DNA of 64,000 nt. Source: Paenibacillus sp. NEAU-GSW1. Lineage in GTDB: Bacteria; Bacillota; Bacilli; Paenibacillales; Paenibacillaceae. The stretch spans positions 186,001 through 250,000 of the forward strand of contig NZ_WOVL01000001.1 of assembly GCF_009737085.1 (NCBI RefSeq), given 5' to 3'. The notes under the pieces were generated by a model that was given only the letters and a program-made list of their open reading frames with translations, was not told the origin of the DNA and searched no databases. The position numbers and the translations under genes were made by a program. Shown piece after piece: positions 25,223-34,975 of the stretch; positions within the stretch are counted from its first letter, which is position 1; every line of letters starts with the position of its first letter.

Positions 25223-26479
25223 ATGTTTAAATTCAATGACGAAAAAGGCCAGTTGAAATGCTCCTTCTGCGGCAAATCGCAGGAACAAGTCCGTAAATTG
25301 GTTGCCGGTCCCGGCGTCTATATATGCGATGAGTGCATCGAGCTTTGCACAGAAATCGTGGAAGAAGAGCTCGGTCATGAGGAAGAGCTTGATCTGAAAG
25401 ACATTCCGAAACCGAAAGATATTCGCGCCATTCTCGATTCGTATGTAATCGGCCAGGAATTCGCGAAAAAGTCGTTGTCCGTTGCCGTGTATAACCATTA
25501 CAAACGGGTAAATACGGGAAGCAAAATTGAAGACGTCGAATTGCAAAAAAGCAATATTTTGCTCGTAGGCCCAACAGGCTCCGGCAAAACGCTGCTTGCG
25601 CAAACGATGGCTAAAATTTTGAACGTGCCGTTCGCGATTGCGGACGCAACGTCGCTGACGGAAGCCGGTTATGTAGGCGAGGACGTTGAGAACATCCTGC
25701 TCAAGCTGATCCAAGCTGCCGATTATGACGTGGAGAAAGCGGAACGCGGCATTATTTATATTGACGAGATCGATAAAGTTGCCCGTAAATCCGAGAATCC
25801 TTCGATTACGCGCGACGTTTCCGGGGAAGGCGTGCAGCAAGCGCTCCTCAAAATTTTGGAAGGTACGGTTGCATCGGTTCCTCCGCAAGGCGGCCGCAAG
25901 CACCCGCATCAAGAGTTTATTCAAATCGATACGACGAACATTTTGTTCATTTGCGGCGGCGCGTTCGACGGCCTGGAGCAATTGATCAAACGCCGGATCG
26001 GTAAAAAAGTAATCGGCTTTAATTCGACGGGCGAAGCGACCAAAGATTTGAAACCGGGCGAATACCTTTCGATGGTATTGCCGGAAGATCTGCTGAAGTT
26101 TGGTCTTATTCCGGAGTTCGTAGGCCGTCTGCCGGTTATTTCGACTTTGGAGCCGCTTGACGAGGCAGCGCTCATGCGCATTCTGTCCGAGCCGAAAAAC
26201 GCGCTCGTGAAGCAGTACCAAAAAATGCTTGAGATGGACAACGTGAAGCTTGAATTTGAGCCTGCCGCTCTTGAAGCGATCGCTAAAGAAGCGATTAAAC
26301 GCAACACCGGCGCTCGCGGCTTGCGTGCAATCATCGAAGGCATTATGCTGGATGTCATGTACGAGGTGCCTTCTCGCGATGACGTGAACACTTGTCTCAT
26401 TACCGAGAAATCGGTACAGGACAAAATCATGCCTGAGCTTTCCGCGAAAAAAGGAAAGAAGAAGGAAGAAAGCGCCTAA
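25223..26479 (+). CDS. clpX: ATP-dependent Clp protease ATP-binding subunit ClpX
   Basis: AAA+ unfoldase that feeds tagged proteins into ClpP. 418 residues. The N-terminal zinc-binding domain has Cys13, Cys16, Cys35 and Cys38. Walker A is GPTGSGKT at 116-123, Walker [10 protein letters not shown] follows, and the VGEDVEN pore loop, [10 protein letters not shown] pore-2 region, the IGF tripeptide loop for ClpP docking, and sensor-2 [10 protein letters not shown] are present. AAGGGGTGATACC lies before ATG 25223. Second gene of the clpP-clpX unit, closed by a GC-rich hairpin. Confidence 0.97.
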   Translation: MFKFNDEKGQLKCSFCGKSQEQVRKLVAGPGVYICDECIELCTEIVEEELGHEEELDLKDIPKPKDIRAILDSYVIGQEFAKKSLSVAVYNHYKRVNTGSKIEDVELQKSNILLVGPTGSGKTLLAQTMAKILNVPFAIADATSLTEAGYVGEDVENILLKLIQAADYDVEKAERGIIYIDEIDKVARKSENPSITRDVSGEGVQQALLKILEGTVASVPPQGGRKHPHQEFIQIDTTNILFICGGAFDGLEQLIKRRIGKKVIGFNSTGEATKDLKPGEYLSMVLPEDLLKFGLIPEFVGRLPVISTLEPLDEAALMRILSEPKNALVKQYQKMLEMDNVKLEFEPAALEAIAKEAIKRNTGARGLRAIIEGIMLDVMYEVPSRDDVNTCLITEKSVQDKIMPELSAKKGKKKEESA

Positions 26480-26494
26480 TATAACCGTTAACTC

Positions 26495-26538
26495 TCCACC
26501 CCCACAGGCGGCCTTCGGGCCGCCATATAAAGGGTGGA
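26495..26538 (+). terminator. Hairpin after clpX, probable terminator
   Basis: TCCACCC (26495-26501) pairs with GGGTGGA (26532-26538); inside, GGCGGCC-TTCG-GGCCGCC forms a very stable stem. The tail is only weakly T-rich. Confidence 0.65.
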
Positions 26539-26624
26539 ATTTGACGTTTAAAAGCGAAACCTTCTTTGCCGTTTAAGAGTATTAAGAATGGCAGAGACTT
26601 TTCTGCTAGAGGGAGAGGTTACTG

Positions 26625-27734
26625 ATGTATAACCGTAAAGATACGGTGCCGGTAAAAGTCGGCAATTTGACGATTGGCGGCAGCGACGAAGTTATTATTC
26701 AAAGCATGTGCACCACGAAAACAGCCGACGTTGAAGCGACGGTAGCCGAAATACTGCGTCTGGAAGAAGCGGGATGTCAAATCGTCCGTGTGACGGTTAA
26801 CAATAAAGAAGCGGCAGATGCGATCAAAGAAATTAAGAAGCGGATTCATATTCCGCTTGTCGCAGACATTCATTTTGATTACCGGCTTGCGCTTGCCGCA
26901 ATTGAGAACGGCATCGATAAAGTGCGCATCAATCCAGGCAACATCGGCCGCCGCGAGAAAGTGGAAGCGGTCGTTAAAGCTTGTAAAGATCGGGGCATTC
27001 CGATTCGGATCGGCGTAAACGCAGGCTCGCTGGAAAACCATCTGCTGGAGAAATACGGTTATCCGACACCGGAAGCGATGGTGGAAAGCGCACTGTTCCA
27101 TATCGGCATTCTTGAGGAGCTTGATTTCCACGATATTATCGTCTCGCTTAAAGCATCCGATGTGCCAATGGCCATCGCCGCTTACAGCATGGCTGCGGAA
27201 AAAATCAAGTATCCGCTTCATCTTGGCATTACCGAGGCAGGCACGCTTCATACCGGCACAATCAAAAGCTCCGCAGGCATTGGCGCGTTGCTCGCGATGG
27301 GCATCGGCAATACGGTGCGGATCAGCTTGAGCGCTGATCCGGTCGAGGAAGTTAAAGTTGCGCGCGAGCTGCTCAAAACGTTCGGATTGATTACGAATGC
27401 AGCGACGCTTATTTCTTGCCCGACTTGCGGCCGTCTCGATATCGATCTGTTCTCGATTGCGAACGAAGTCGAAGATTATATTTCCAAGCTGAAGGTGCCG
27501 ATTAAAGTTTCGGTGCTTGGCTGCGCGGTAAACGGTCCCGGCGAGGCTCGGGAAGCAGACATCGGCATCGCCGGCGCTCGCGGCGAAGGCATGCTGTTCC
27601 GTTACGGAGAAATGATCCGTAAAGTGCCTGAGGCGGAGCTGCTCAGCGAATTAAAGAAAGAAATCGACGTCATTGTACGCCACTTTGAGGAAACGGGAGA
27701 AATTCCCGGCCGCAAACAGCATTCGCACGCGTAA
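26625..27734 (+). CDS. ispG: 4-hydroxy-3-methylbut-2-enyl diphosphate synthase
   Basis: [4Fe-4S] enzyme of the MEP isoprenoid pathway that reductively opens MEcPP to HMBPP. 369 residues, the short bacterial form. N-terminal TIM-barrel motifs include [20 protein letters not shown] and [11 protein letters not shown]. The iron-sulfur cysteines are Cys265, Cys268 (SCPTCGR) and Cys300 ([10 protein letters not shown]). GGGAGAGG lies about 8 nt before ATG 26625. It stands alone between clpX and the germination operon, with terminators on both sides, and its place here is not that of Bacillus subtilis. Confidence 0.97.
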   Translation: MYNRKDTVPVKVGNLTIGGSDEVIIQSMCTTKTADVEATVAEILRLEEAGCQIVRVTVNNKEAADAIKEIKKRIHIPLVADIHFDYRLALAAIENGIDKVRINPGNIGRREKVEAVVKACKDRGIPIRIGVNAGSLENHLLEKYGYPTPEAMVESALFHIGILEELDFHDIIVSLKASDVPMAIAAYSMAAEKIKYPLHLGITEAGTLHTGTIKSSAGIGALLAMGIGNTVRISLSADPVEEVKVARELLKTFGLITNAATLISCPTCGRLDIDLFSIANEVEDYISKLKVPIKVSVLGCAVNGPGEAREADIGIAGARGEGMLFRYGEMIRKVPEAELLSELKKEIDVIVRHFEETGEIPGRKQHSHA

Positions 27735-27752
27735 TTATTAAACTTATTAGGA

Positions 27753-27802
27753 AGAGGCGTTTCACCTCGTCTATGGACGACGGTGAAGCGTCTCTTTTTC
27801 GT
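27753..27802 (+). terminator. Terminator after ispG
   Basis: AGAGGCGTTTCACC (27753-27766) pairs with GGTGAAGCGTCTCT (27782-27795) with one mismatch, then a T run. Confidence 0.85.
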
Positions 27803-27869
27803 ATGGAATAATTTACAGCGCCATTGGAAAGCTTAAACAGTACGGAAAATTATAGGGAGGGTGGGATCG

Positions 27870-28973
27870 GTGGACAAAATCACTCAAAACCAGCTTGGGT
27901 CGACGATGATCTTGTTTCTAATCGGCAGTTCCTCTTTATTTTTGCTGGCTGGTGATGCGGAGCGCGACGCCTGGATTGCAGTGCTGGTCGGGGCAGCGGC
28001 AGGATTTGCGCTATTTTCTTTAGTGACACTCTCGCTGCATAAAAGCTTCCCTCAGTTTAATTTGGTTCAGCTGCTGACAGGCCAATTCGGCCGGCCGATC
28101 GGTATTGCGTTATCATACGCTTATATTTTGTATTTTTGTTATAAATCGATCCGCAATGTCCGCGAGTTCGCTGATCTAACTGTTATGTATCTGCTGCCCA
28201 GAACACCATTAGTCATCATTGTTTTGATCATTTGCCTACTCGCTGCTTATGTGGTCCATAAAGGGATTTTCGTTTATTTCAGTATGGCGGAAGCGATTTT
28301 GCCGTTTGTTATCGCGATGTACGGCTTGTTATTCTTTTTGATTGCGGTATCGGGTCTGCTTCGTTACGAGAATGTATTTCCTATACTTGAGAATGGCATC
28401 AAACCGGTATTGAAAGCTGCGCTTCCGGAACTGATTTCCTTCCCGTTCGGCGAGCTTGTTCTTTTTCTTATGTTTTTTAACTTCTCCGAACAGAAAGGGA
28501 AGGCAGCTGCCGGGCTTTCGATGCAAGTGTATCTATTTTGCGGCTTGTTTATTGCATTTGCGAATTTGCTCCTAGTAGCTGGGATGGGCAAGCTGGGCAG
28601 CGCGACAACGATGCCATTTATGCAAATGGCAACCTTGATCGAAATCGCGGGTCTGCAAAGAATCGATCCGTTTGTGGCGATTCTGCTGTTTACCGGCGTC
28701 TTTTTCAAGCTGACGGCTTATTATTTAGGGGCAGTTCTTGCCCTTTCTTATTTGTTTGGCGTAAAGCATACGGCCGCGATATGGCCTGTCGGAACGGTGC
28801 TGTTTACCGGCTCGATGCTTTTTGCGAGTTATATGGAGCAAGTCTGGTTCGGATTTAAATTGAATTTGAATTATCACTTCCCAGTGTTTCAAATCGTACT
28901 GCCTGTGCTGCTGCTCCTTGTGCTGCGGCTGCGTCAAGGCTGGAGTAAGAAGGTGAAACAAAATGATGGATAA
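27870..28973 (+). CDS. Spore germination permease, GerAB/ArcD family (first B subunit)
   Basis: About 367 residues with ten hydrophobic helices and the amino-acid-permease-like layout of germinant receptor B subunits (APC superfamily). The opening KITQNQLGSTMILFLIGSS and the FFNFSEQKG and FKLTAYYLGAVLALSYLF segments are typical of endospore germination permeases. GTG 27870 is chosen: AGGGAGG (27854-27860) lies 9 nt upstream; the in-frame GTG at 27861 abuts that site. Its 3' end overlaps the GerA gene by 11 bp. It heads a five-gene operon that encodes a second B subunit as well. Confidence 0.88.
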   Translation: MDKITQNQLGSTMILFLIGSSSLFLLAGDAERDAWIAVLVGAAAGFALFSLVTLSLHKSFPQFNLVQLLTGQFGRPIGIALSYAYILYFCYKSIRNVREFADLTVMYLLPRTPLVIIVLIICLLAAYVVHKGIFVYFSMAEAILPFVIAMYGLLFFLIAVSGLLRYENVFPILENGIKPVLKAALPELISFPFGELVLFLMFFNFSEQKGKAAAGLSMQVYLFCGLFIAFANLLLVAGMGKLGSATTMPFMQMATLIEIAGLQRIDPFVAILLFTGVFFKLTAYYLGAVLALSYLFGVKHTAAIWPVGTVLFTGSMLFASYMEQVWFGFKLNLNYHFPVFQIVLPVLLLLVLRLRQGWSKKVKQNDG

Positions 28974-30501
28974 GCTGACGGCGAGTTTAGAGCATAATAT
29001 TGAGCAAATGATGGTTGACCTGGGCGGAGGTCCGGATATCGTTGCTAGGCGTATGTTGACGAAATCTGGAAATCGGATTGCTCTGGTTTACATTTCAAGC
29101 ATGATCGATGCGGATACGATAAATCGGATCGTGCAAAGCATAGCTGCGGAAAACAATAGTTCTGGAGGTCAGGAAACGCTCGAAGCTGCGGAAGCTTTTC
29201 AACGATTGGCGGATCGGACGCTCAGCATCGGAGAATATCGATCGCTTAGCAAGTATCAGGAAGCCATTCTTGCTTTGCTGGAGGGCTGTACCGTCATTAT
29301 GATGGATGGAACGGCGGAAGCGATCGCTGCGCATACGTCGGGGGGCGATCGGAGGTCGGTAGAAGAGTCGACCACGCAAACCGTTATTCGGGGGCCGAAG
29401 GAAGGTTTTACAGAAAGTATTGTTACAAATACGACGCTTCTTCGCAGACGGATTAAATCACCTAATTTACGCATTGATTATAAACTGATTGGCCGAGAGA
29501 CGCAGACATCTGTCGCCGTCGTCTATTTGAAGGGCATAACGTCCGACTATATCATTGAGGAAATGCACCGCAGGCTGGATCTAATCGATACCGACAGCAT
29601 ATTGGAAAGCGGCTATATCGAGGAATTTATCGCAGACAAGGCGTCTACACCCTTTCCGCTTATGCAAAATTCGGAGCGGCCAGACGCGGTTGCGGCCGGC
29701 TTGCTTGAAGGGCAAATTGCTGTAATCGTAGACGGAACGCCTTTTGTGCTGCTTGCGCCTGTTACGTTCGTTAAGTTTTTTCAATCGAGCGAGGACTACT
29801 ATCAACGGTTTGATATCGCAACATTTTTACGTTTCATCCGATTTTGTTCGTTTTTAGTTTCAATGCTCATGCCATCGCTTTACGTTGCGATTACGACATT
29901 CCATCAAGAGATGCTGCCGACTCCGCTTCTAATTAGTCTGGCTGCGCAGAGGGAAGGAGTGCCCTTTCCTGCTATTCTAGAAGCTTTGCTGATGGAAATA
30001 ACATTTGAAATTTTGCGCGAAGCGGGTGTAAGGATGCCCCGTATTATCGGACCTGCAATATCGATTGTCGGCGCGCTGGTGCTTGGACAAGCTGCCGTAC
30101 AAGCCGGACTTGTATCGGCAGCAATGGTCATCGTCGTATCATTTACAGCAATCGCCAGCTTCGTTATTCCGTCCGTTAATATGGGAACAGCGGCGCGGCT
30201 CATTCGCTTCATTATGATTATATTGGCGGGCTCTTTCGGCATATTCGGCATTATGGCGGGATTGATGGTCGTCCTTGCCCATATGGCTGGGCTGCGTTCG
30301 TTTGGCGTACCTTTTTTGCTTCCCGTGTCGCCATTCGTTCCGGGCAACTGGCGCGATGTCATTGTACGCGTCCCTTGGTGGGCAATGAAGAAACGTCCGG
30401 ATTTCGTGCGTTTCGGCGGTGCAAGGCGGCAAACGGCGGCTGATCAGCAGACAAAGAGGGCTGGAGATTTGCAGCGGAAGTCAGGAGGGGATCCGAGATG
30501 A
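28963..30501 (+). CDS. gerAA: Spore germination protein, GerA family (A subunit)
   Basis: 512 residues. The hydrophilic N-terminal domain (about 1-275: GPDIVARRML, FTESIVTNTTLLRRRIKSPN, VYLKGI) is followed by five or so membrane helices (YVAITTFHQEMLPTPLLISL, AQREGVPFPAILEALLMEI, GPAISIVGALVLGQAAVQAG), the classic GerAA/GerBA layout in the inner spore membrane. GPAISIVGALVLGQ and EGVPFP motifs are near-universal in the family. ATG 28963 overlaps the preceding gene; ATG 28966 is equally possible. The next gene starts inside its stop (ATGA), so A and the second B subunit are translationally coupled. Confidence 0.93.
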   Translation: MMDKLTASLEHNIEQMMVDLGGGPDIVARRMLTKSGNRIALVYISSMIDADTINRIVQSIAAENNSSGGQETLEAAEAFQRLADRTLSIGEYRSLSKYQEAILALLEGCTVIMMDGTAEAIAAHTSGGDRRSVEESTTQTVIRGPKEGFTESIVTNTTLLRRRIKSPNLRIDYKLIGRETQTSVAVVYLKGITSDYIIEEMHRRLDLIDTDSILESGYIEEFIADKASTPFPLMQNSERPDAVAAGLLEGQIAVIVDGTPFVLLAPVTFVKFFQSSEDYYQRFDIATFLRFIRFCSFLVSMLMPSLYVAITTFHQEMLPTPLLISLAAQREGVPFPAILEALLMEITFEILREAGVRMPRIIGPAISIVGALVLGQAAVQAGLVSAAMVIVVSFTAIASFVIPSVNMGTAARLIRFIMIILAGSFGIFGIMAGLMVVLAHMAGLRSFGVPFLLPVSPFVPGNWRDVIVRVPWWAMKKRPDFVRFGGARRQTAADQQTKRAGDLQRKSGGDPR

Positions 30502-31607
30502 AGCAGAAGATTACAGCTTGGCAAGGCATATACATCATTTTTCATTCCATCGCACCGACTGCTGCGCTCGCTTTGCCGTCAATCGTTATTCAGAATGCGA
30601 AGCAGGACGGGTGGATCGTTATTCTTGCTTCAACGGCGGTCACCCTTGGCATTTCGATCATCTATGCCGGCATTAGCCGGCAAAATAACGGGAAGCCGTT
30701 TCTGGAATGGCTGGAGCAGCGTTTTGGCGTTGGGATCGCGTTTGTCATCGCATGTTTCTTCTGCTTCTACTTTTTTGTTATATCTGCATCGATCGTCAGG
30801 CAATTTGCCGATTTCTTGTCCATACAGCTTATATCGGCTACACCTTTGCTCGCTACGATTTTACTTATCGTACTCGTTTCCGTCTATATTGCAGCTCAAG
30901 GGATTGAAGCGGTCGCTCGTTTGAACGCCATCGTATTTATCGTTGGCATGGCATTTCTGTTGGGTAATGTTCTACTTGTCATTAAAGATTTTCGGCCGGC
31001 TCATTTTTTGCCTATTTTTGATACGTCCCCAGCCTCATTCGGCCAAGGAATGATTGCGCCAATTGGCTGGATGACGGAGGCGTCGACGGTTTTGTTTCTG
31101 TTGCCCTTTCTTAGCAAGCCGTCCGACGGAGCAAAAGTAGTTTATATCGGCATCGGGCTGACAGGGCTTATGCTTTCGATGCTGGTCGCGATCGTCATTG
31201 CTGTTTTCGGAAGCCATATCGTGCCGTTAATGTCCTATCCGATATTCGAAATGATCAGCATTGTTGATGTGGGCAATTATCTTGAACGGGTCGACATTTA
31301 TTTTTCGGCGGCGTGGATGGCCGGCATGTTTGCAAAAATGTCCATTTTTATGCTGCTGTTTTTCCAAAGTCTTGATTATTTGTTTCGAGTGCGAAACCAT
31401 CCCATGCTTTACTTGGCTGCATCTGGATTGCTTGTAGGCACATCGGCTTATTCTTGGACGCGTACCGCGAGTAATTTTGAATATAGCGCAAAAGCCGCGA
31501 CGCTGTATTTGTTTATACATAACATCGCCATAATCGGATTGATTTGGCTGGGTTTGCTGCTTAAGAAACAAAAGAAAGAGCATAAAGGAGAGTCCAAGAC
31601 GTCATGA
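30498..31607 (+). CDS. gerAB: Spore germination permease, GerAB family (second B subunit)
   Basis: 369 residues, about ten membrane helices. Begins KQKITAWQGIYIIFHSIAPT and contains PIGWMTEASTVLFLLPFLSKP, ISIVDVGNYLERVDIYFSAAWM and FAKMSIFMLLFFQSL, as in germinant receptor B subunits that sense the germinant. ATG overlaps the A-subunit stop by 4 bp and its own stop overlaps the C-subunit start by 4 bp. It is diverged from the first B gene of the operon, so this is not a recent tandem duplication. Confidence 0.9.
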   Translation: MKQKITAWQGIYIIFHSIAPTAALALPSIVIQNAKQDGWIVILASTAVTLGISIIYAGISRQNNGKPFLEWLEQRFGVGIAFVIACFFCFYFFVISASIVRQFADFLSIQLISATPLLATILLIVLVSVYIAAQGIEAVARLNAIVFIVGMAFLLGNVLLVIKDFRPAHFLPIFDTSPASFGQGMIAPIGWMTEASTVLFLLPFLSKPSDGAKVVYIGIGLTGLMLSMLVAIVIAVFGSHIVPLMSYPIFEMISIVDVGNYLERVDIYFSAAWMAGMFAKMSIFMLLFFQSLDYLFRVRNHPMLYLAASGLLVGTSAYSWTRTASNFEYSAKAATLYLFIHNIAIIGLIWLGLLLKKQKKEHKGESKTS

Positions 31608-32836
31608 AATTTTACAAAGCTGCAGCACTTGTCATTGGCGCACTTGTCTTCTTGCCCTTGCTTTCCGGTTGCTGGAGCCGCGTTGAACTGAACGAACTGG
31701 CGATCACGTCTGCGACTTCTATCGATCGTGAAGAGGAGGAATGGATCAATACGTACCAGGTCGTCATTCCGTCTACCCTTTCTTCTGGATTAGGCACTGC
31801 GGGAGGGGGATCGGGCGATTCGCCGGTCATCGTTTATTCGACAAGAGGACGCACGGTACGCGAAGCGACGTTAAAAAGCTATTCTGAAAGCCCGCGAAAG
31901 CTGTATTTTGCCCATAACAGGGTCATTATCTTAAGCGAGGAGACGGCGAGAAGAGGAATAAATGAAATTTTGGACGTATACTTCCGGATGGCTGACGCTC
32001 GGGAGACTGTCGTCATGCTTGTAACCCCGGGGAAATCGCGAAAAGTATTGGAGCAAATGATGCAGCTGCAGCGCATTCCCGGAGACGGCATTAAACAGTT
32101 AAACAATTTGGAGTCGGAATATACGTCGGTACTGCCGCAGGTTAAGCTTTATGAAATGACGATGAATCTCGCGAGCGATTCAGGCGCGGGGCTGATGCCG
32201 GAAGTGTTCATTTCGGGGAGTCCCGAGACGACCTCGATGAAGGCGTTTCAGGAAACCAGTCATCCGTCTAAGCTGAAGCTGGGAAGGCTGGCCGTATTTA
32301 AAGGAGATAAAATGGTAGGCTGGCTGTCCCGAAAAGAGGCGCTTGGCGTTGCATTTCTGCGGGACACCTTGGAGAAGACGACGTTAACTGTTGCTTGTCC
32401 CGATAATGATAAAAAGTTTATGTCAATGAATATCAACAGCTCTAAAACGGATGTGAAAGCAAAAAAAGGAGAGAACGGCCTCGTTTACGATATTAAAATC
32501 GAAGCGCAAGCTTCAATGGTGCAAACCGGCTGCAGCGGTGTCAAAGAGCTGTATAAACCGGATAATGTGCGCAAAATGGAACAGATGGCCGAGCAAGATA
32601 TTATGAAGGCGGTTAATGCCGGCTGGCGGGCAACGCAAAAATGGAATGCGGATGTCGTGAACTTTGCCGCGTACGCGCATCAAACCTTTCCAAGGCAATG
32701 GCGCAAGTGGAAAAAGGATTGGGATGCTGAATTCGCAAGAATTACAATCAAGCCGCAAGTTAGAATTCATTTGACTCAGATGGGTCTCAGCAATCAACCG
32801 ATTGATGTTGAAAAGCTGCGGGAGGGAAAAAAATGA
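31604..32836 (+). CDS. gerAC: Spore germination lipoprotein, Ger(x)C family (C subunit)
   Basis: 410 residues. Lipoprotein signal with lipobox LLSGC at about residues 19-24 followed by WSRVELNELAITSATSID, the hallmark WxxxELNDxA-like start of Ger(x)C proteins. The middle holds YFAHNRVIILSEETARRGI and DVYFRMADARETVVMLV; the C-terminal domain has KWNADVVNFAAYAHQTFPRQW and ends with VRIHLTQMG. It anchors to the outer face of the inner spore membrane and completes the receptor with A and B. Start and stop both overlap neighbours by 4 bp, indicating tight coupling. Confidence 0.93.
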   Translation: MKFYKAAALVIGALVFLPLLSGCWSRVELNELAITSATSIDREEEEWINTYQVVIPSTLSSGLGTAGGGSGDSPVIVYSTRGRTVREATLKSYSESPRKLYFAHNRVIILSEETARRGINEILDVYFRMADARETVVMLVTPGKSRKVLEQMMQLQRIPGDGIKQLNNLESEYTSVLPQVKLYEMTMNLASDSGAGLMPEVFISGSPETTSMKAFQETSHPSKLKLGRLAVFKGDKMVGWLSRKEALGVAFLRDTLEKTTLTVACPDNDKKFMSMNINSSKTDVKAKKGENGLVYDIKIEAQASMVQTGCSGVKELYKPDNVRKMEQMAEQDIMKAVNAGWRATQKWNADVVNFAAYAHQTFPRQWRKWKKDWDAEFARITIKPQVRIHLTQMGLSNQPIDVEKLREGKK

Positions 32837-33084
32837 ACCAATCAATTCTGCTCAATGCCGTGTTTTTCACATCCATTGCCGCTGTGCTGTACGCCGGAGC
32901 AAAATTATTACTCCGAAAACGAAAGCGCCTAGTTCGCGAGTTCGTGCTGTATTCGGCAATGACAATCTGGACCGGTTACATCTTTGGAGCCAATATGTTC
33001 AAATGGCCGATCGTTACGCCTGTAACATTGCTGGAATCCGTTATTCAGCCGCTTGGCAGAGCGCTTGGCGTATCGGCACAGTAA
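32833..33084 (+). CDS. Small two-helix membrane protein at the end of the germination operon (GerAD-like position)
   Basis: 83 residues, with hydrophobic segments at about 4-25 (SILLNAVFFTSIAAVLYAGA) and about 37-55 (EFVLYSAMTIWTGYIFGAN) separated by the basic loop LLLRKRKRLVRE. ATG overlaps the Ger(x)C stop by 4 bp, so it belongs to the operon. Some germinant-receptor operons carry a fourth small D subunit with two membrane helices that modulates the receptor; position and topology fit that role, but there is no sequence motif to prove it. Confidence 0.75.
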   Translation: MNQSILLNAVFFTSIAAVLYAGAKLLLRKRKRLVREFVLYSAMTIWTGYIFGANMFKWPIVTPVTLLESVIQPLGRALGVSAQ

Positions 33085-33121
33085 AGGAGCACAGAAATAA
33101 ATGCCGCCCGCGGTTATTACC

Positions 33122-33166
33122 AGTTCGAGGAGGCAATACTAGCAAGTACGAACTCTATTGCCGCCT
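33122..33166 (+). other. Two crossing inverted repeats in the lonB leader
   Basis: AGTTCG (33122-33127) complements CGAACT (33149-33154), and AGGAGGCAATA (33128-33138) complements TATTGCCGCCT (33156-33166) with one mismatch. The order a-b-a'-b' means both stems together would form a pseudoknot, or the two are alternatives. No T tract follows, so this is not a simple terminator. The lonB start is 37 bp downstream. Confidence 0.6.
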
Positions 33167-33203
33167 GTGCGCGTGGAAGCTTTATATGAGGAGCGGATAA
33201 CCG

Positions 33204-34910
33204 ATGAATTTAAGTATTGTTTTGATGTTGATTCAAGTATTTTTTGCAGTCGTAATCGGACTGTATTTCTGGAATTTGCTGCGCAATCAGAAGACGAACC
33301 GTTCTGCGGTCGACCGGGAATCGCGCAAGGAAATGGATAAACTACGCAAGCTGCGCTCTGTCTCGTTAACGAAGCCGCTGGCTGAGAAAACGCGGCCGCA
33401 AGCGATGCAGGATATTGTCGGGCAGTCCGACGGCTTGCGCGCGTTGAAAGCGGCGCTCTGCAGCGCCAACCCGCAGCATGTTATTATTTACGGACCGCCA
33501 GGGGTCGGCAAGACCGCAGCGGCGCGCGTCGTGCTGGAGGAAGCGAAAAAAAATCCGGCTTCGCCGTTTCTGCAGGAAGCGAAGTTTACGGAAATCGACG
33601 CGACGACCGCCCGTTTTGACGAGCGCGGTATCGCTGACCCGCTAATCGGTTCGGTGCATGACCCGATTTATCAAGGGGCGGGCGCAATGGGCGTTGCCGG
33701 AATCCCGCAGCCTAAGCCGGGCGCTGTAACGAAAGCGCATGGCGGCATGCTGTTTATCGACGAAATCGGGGAATTGCATCCGGTTCAAATGAATAAGCTT
33801 TTAAAAGTACTGGAGGACCGCAAGGTTTTCTTGGAGAGCGCGTATTACAATTCGGAGGATGCGAATATACCGATGTATATTCACGACATTTTCCAAAACG
33901 GCTTGCCTGCCGATTTCCGTCTGGTTGGCGCGACAACGCGTTCGCCAAATGAAATTCCGCCGGCGATCCGCTCGCGTTGCATGGAGGTATACTTCCGGCC
34001 GCTGCTGCCGTCGGAAATCGCGCAAATCGCCCAGAACGCGATTAAAAAAATTGGCTTTGGACCATGCCCGGACGCTGTTGAGGTCGTGCAGCGGTATGCG
34101 ACGAACGGCCGCGAAGCGGTGAATGTTATTCAACTTGCCGCTGGCGTAGCCTTATCGGAAAAACGCGATGCGATTACGGCGGCCGACATCGAATGGGTGG
34201 TCAACAGCAGCCAAATTCCTCCGCGTCCCGACCGCAAAGTGCCGACAGAGCCGCAAATCGGTTTCGTAAACGGACTTGCGGTATACGGTCCGAATATGGG
34301 CACGCTGCTTGAGATTGAAGTGAGCGCCATTCCGGTTGCGCAAGGCCGCGGCCAATTTACGATTACCGGCGTAGTCGACGAAGAGGAGCTGGGAGGCGGA
34401 TCGCGCACGCTGCGCCGCAAAAGCATGGCGAAAGGATCGGTCGAGAACGTCATTACGATGCTCCGCCGTTATGGCTTAAACCCGCAGGATTATGATTTGC
34501 ATATCAACTTCCCGGGAGGCACGCCGATTGACGGCCCGTCAGCCGGCATAGCAATGGCGACGGCAATCGCTTCGGCGATCAAGGAGTATCCGATAGACAA
34601 CAAGCTGGCGATGACCGGCGAGGTCGGCATTCATGGCAATGTGAAGCCGGTTGGCGGCGTACTGGCGAAAGTCGAAGCGGCATTCCAGGCAGGAGCCAAC
34701 ACAGTAATTATACCGCGCGAGAATTGGCAGGCGATCTTTGCCGGCCTTGAAGGACTAAAGGTCATTCCGGTCGACCGTGTGGACGAAGTGTTCGGCCTCG
34801 TTTTTCCGATTGGCGAAACGGTCATTGGCGAGGTGGAGGCGCATATCGCTTCCGAACGCTACATTCCTTCGGCGGGAGTTCCCTATTTGCAGGCAGATTC
34901 GGCGGAATGA
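33204..34910 (+). CDS. lonB: ATP-dependent protease LonB (membrane-anchored, sporulation type)
   Basis: 568 residues. N-terminal membrane helix at about 5-25 (IVLMLIQVFFAVVIGLYFW) instead of the substrate-binding domain of LonA. AAA+ module with Walker A GPPGVGKT at about 95-102, Walker B MLFIDEIGELHP, and a C-terminal Lon protease domain with catalytic Ser446 (DGPSAGIAMATA) and Lys489 (GGVLAKVEAA). In Bacillus lonB is expressed in the forespore under SigF. AGGAG precedes ATG 33204. It lies just before lonA, as in Bacillus, but here the germination operon is immediately upstream. Confidence 0.96.
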   Translation: MNLSIVLMLIQVFFAVVIGLYFWNLLRNQKTNRSAVDRESRKEMDKLRKLRSVSLTKPLAEKTRPQAMQDIVGQSDGLRALKAALCSANPQHVIIYGPPGVGKTAAARVVLEEAKKNPASPFLQEAKFTEIDATTARFDERGIADPLIGSVHDPIYQGAGAMGVAGIPQPKPGAVTKAHGGMLFIDEIGELHPVQMNKLLKVLEDRKVFLESAYYNSEDANIPMYIHDIFQNGLPADFRLVGATTRSPNEIPPAIRSRCMEVYFRPLLPSEIAQIAQNAIKKIGFGPCPDAVEVVQRYATNGREAVNVIQLAAGVALSEKRDAITAADIEWVVNSSQIPPRPDRKVPTEPQIGFVNGLAVYGPNMGTLLEIEVSAIPVAQGRGQFTITGVVDEEELGGGSRTLRRKSMAKGSVENVITMLRRYGLNPQDYDLHINFPGGTPIDGPSAGIAMATAIASAIKEYPIDNKLAMTGEVGIHGNVKPVGGVLAKVEAAFQAGANTVIIPRENWQAIFAGLEGLKVIPVDRVDEVFGLVFPIGETVIGEVEAHIASERYIPSAGVPYLQADSAE

Positions 34911-34975
34911 CGAAAAATGCATACAACTTTCCGATGTGGTAAAATAGGGTAGACATAATTTTTGGAGGTGCTGGT

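Noticed and set aside
25202..26221. Minus-strand ORF opposite clpX
   Set aside because: Shadow of a strongly biased coding strand; the ClpX motifs are intact on plus.
27800..27869. SigG promoter for the germination operon
   Set aside because: GGAATAA at about 27805 resembles a -35, but no CATACTA-like -10 follows at the right spacing.
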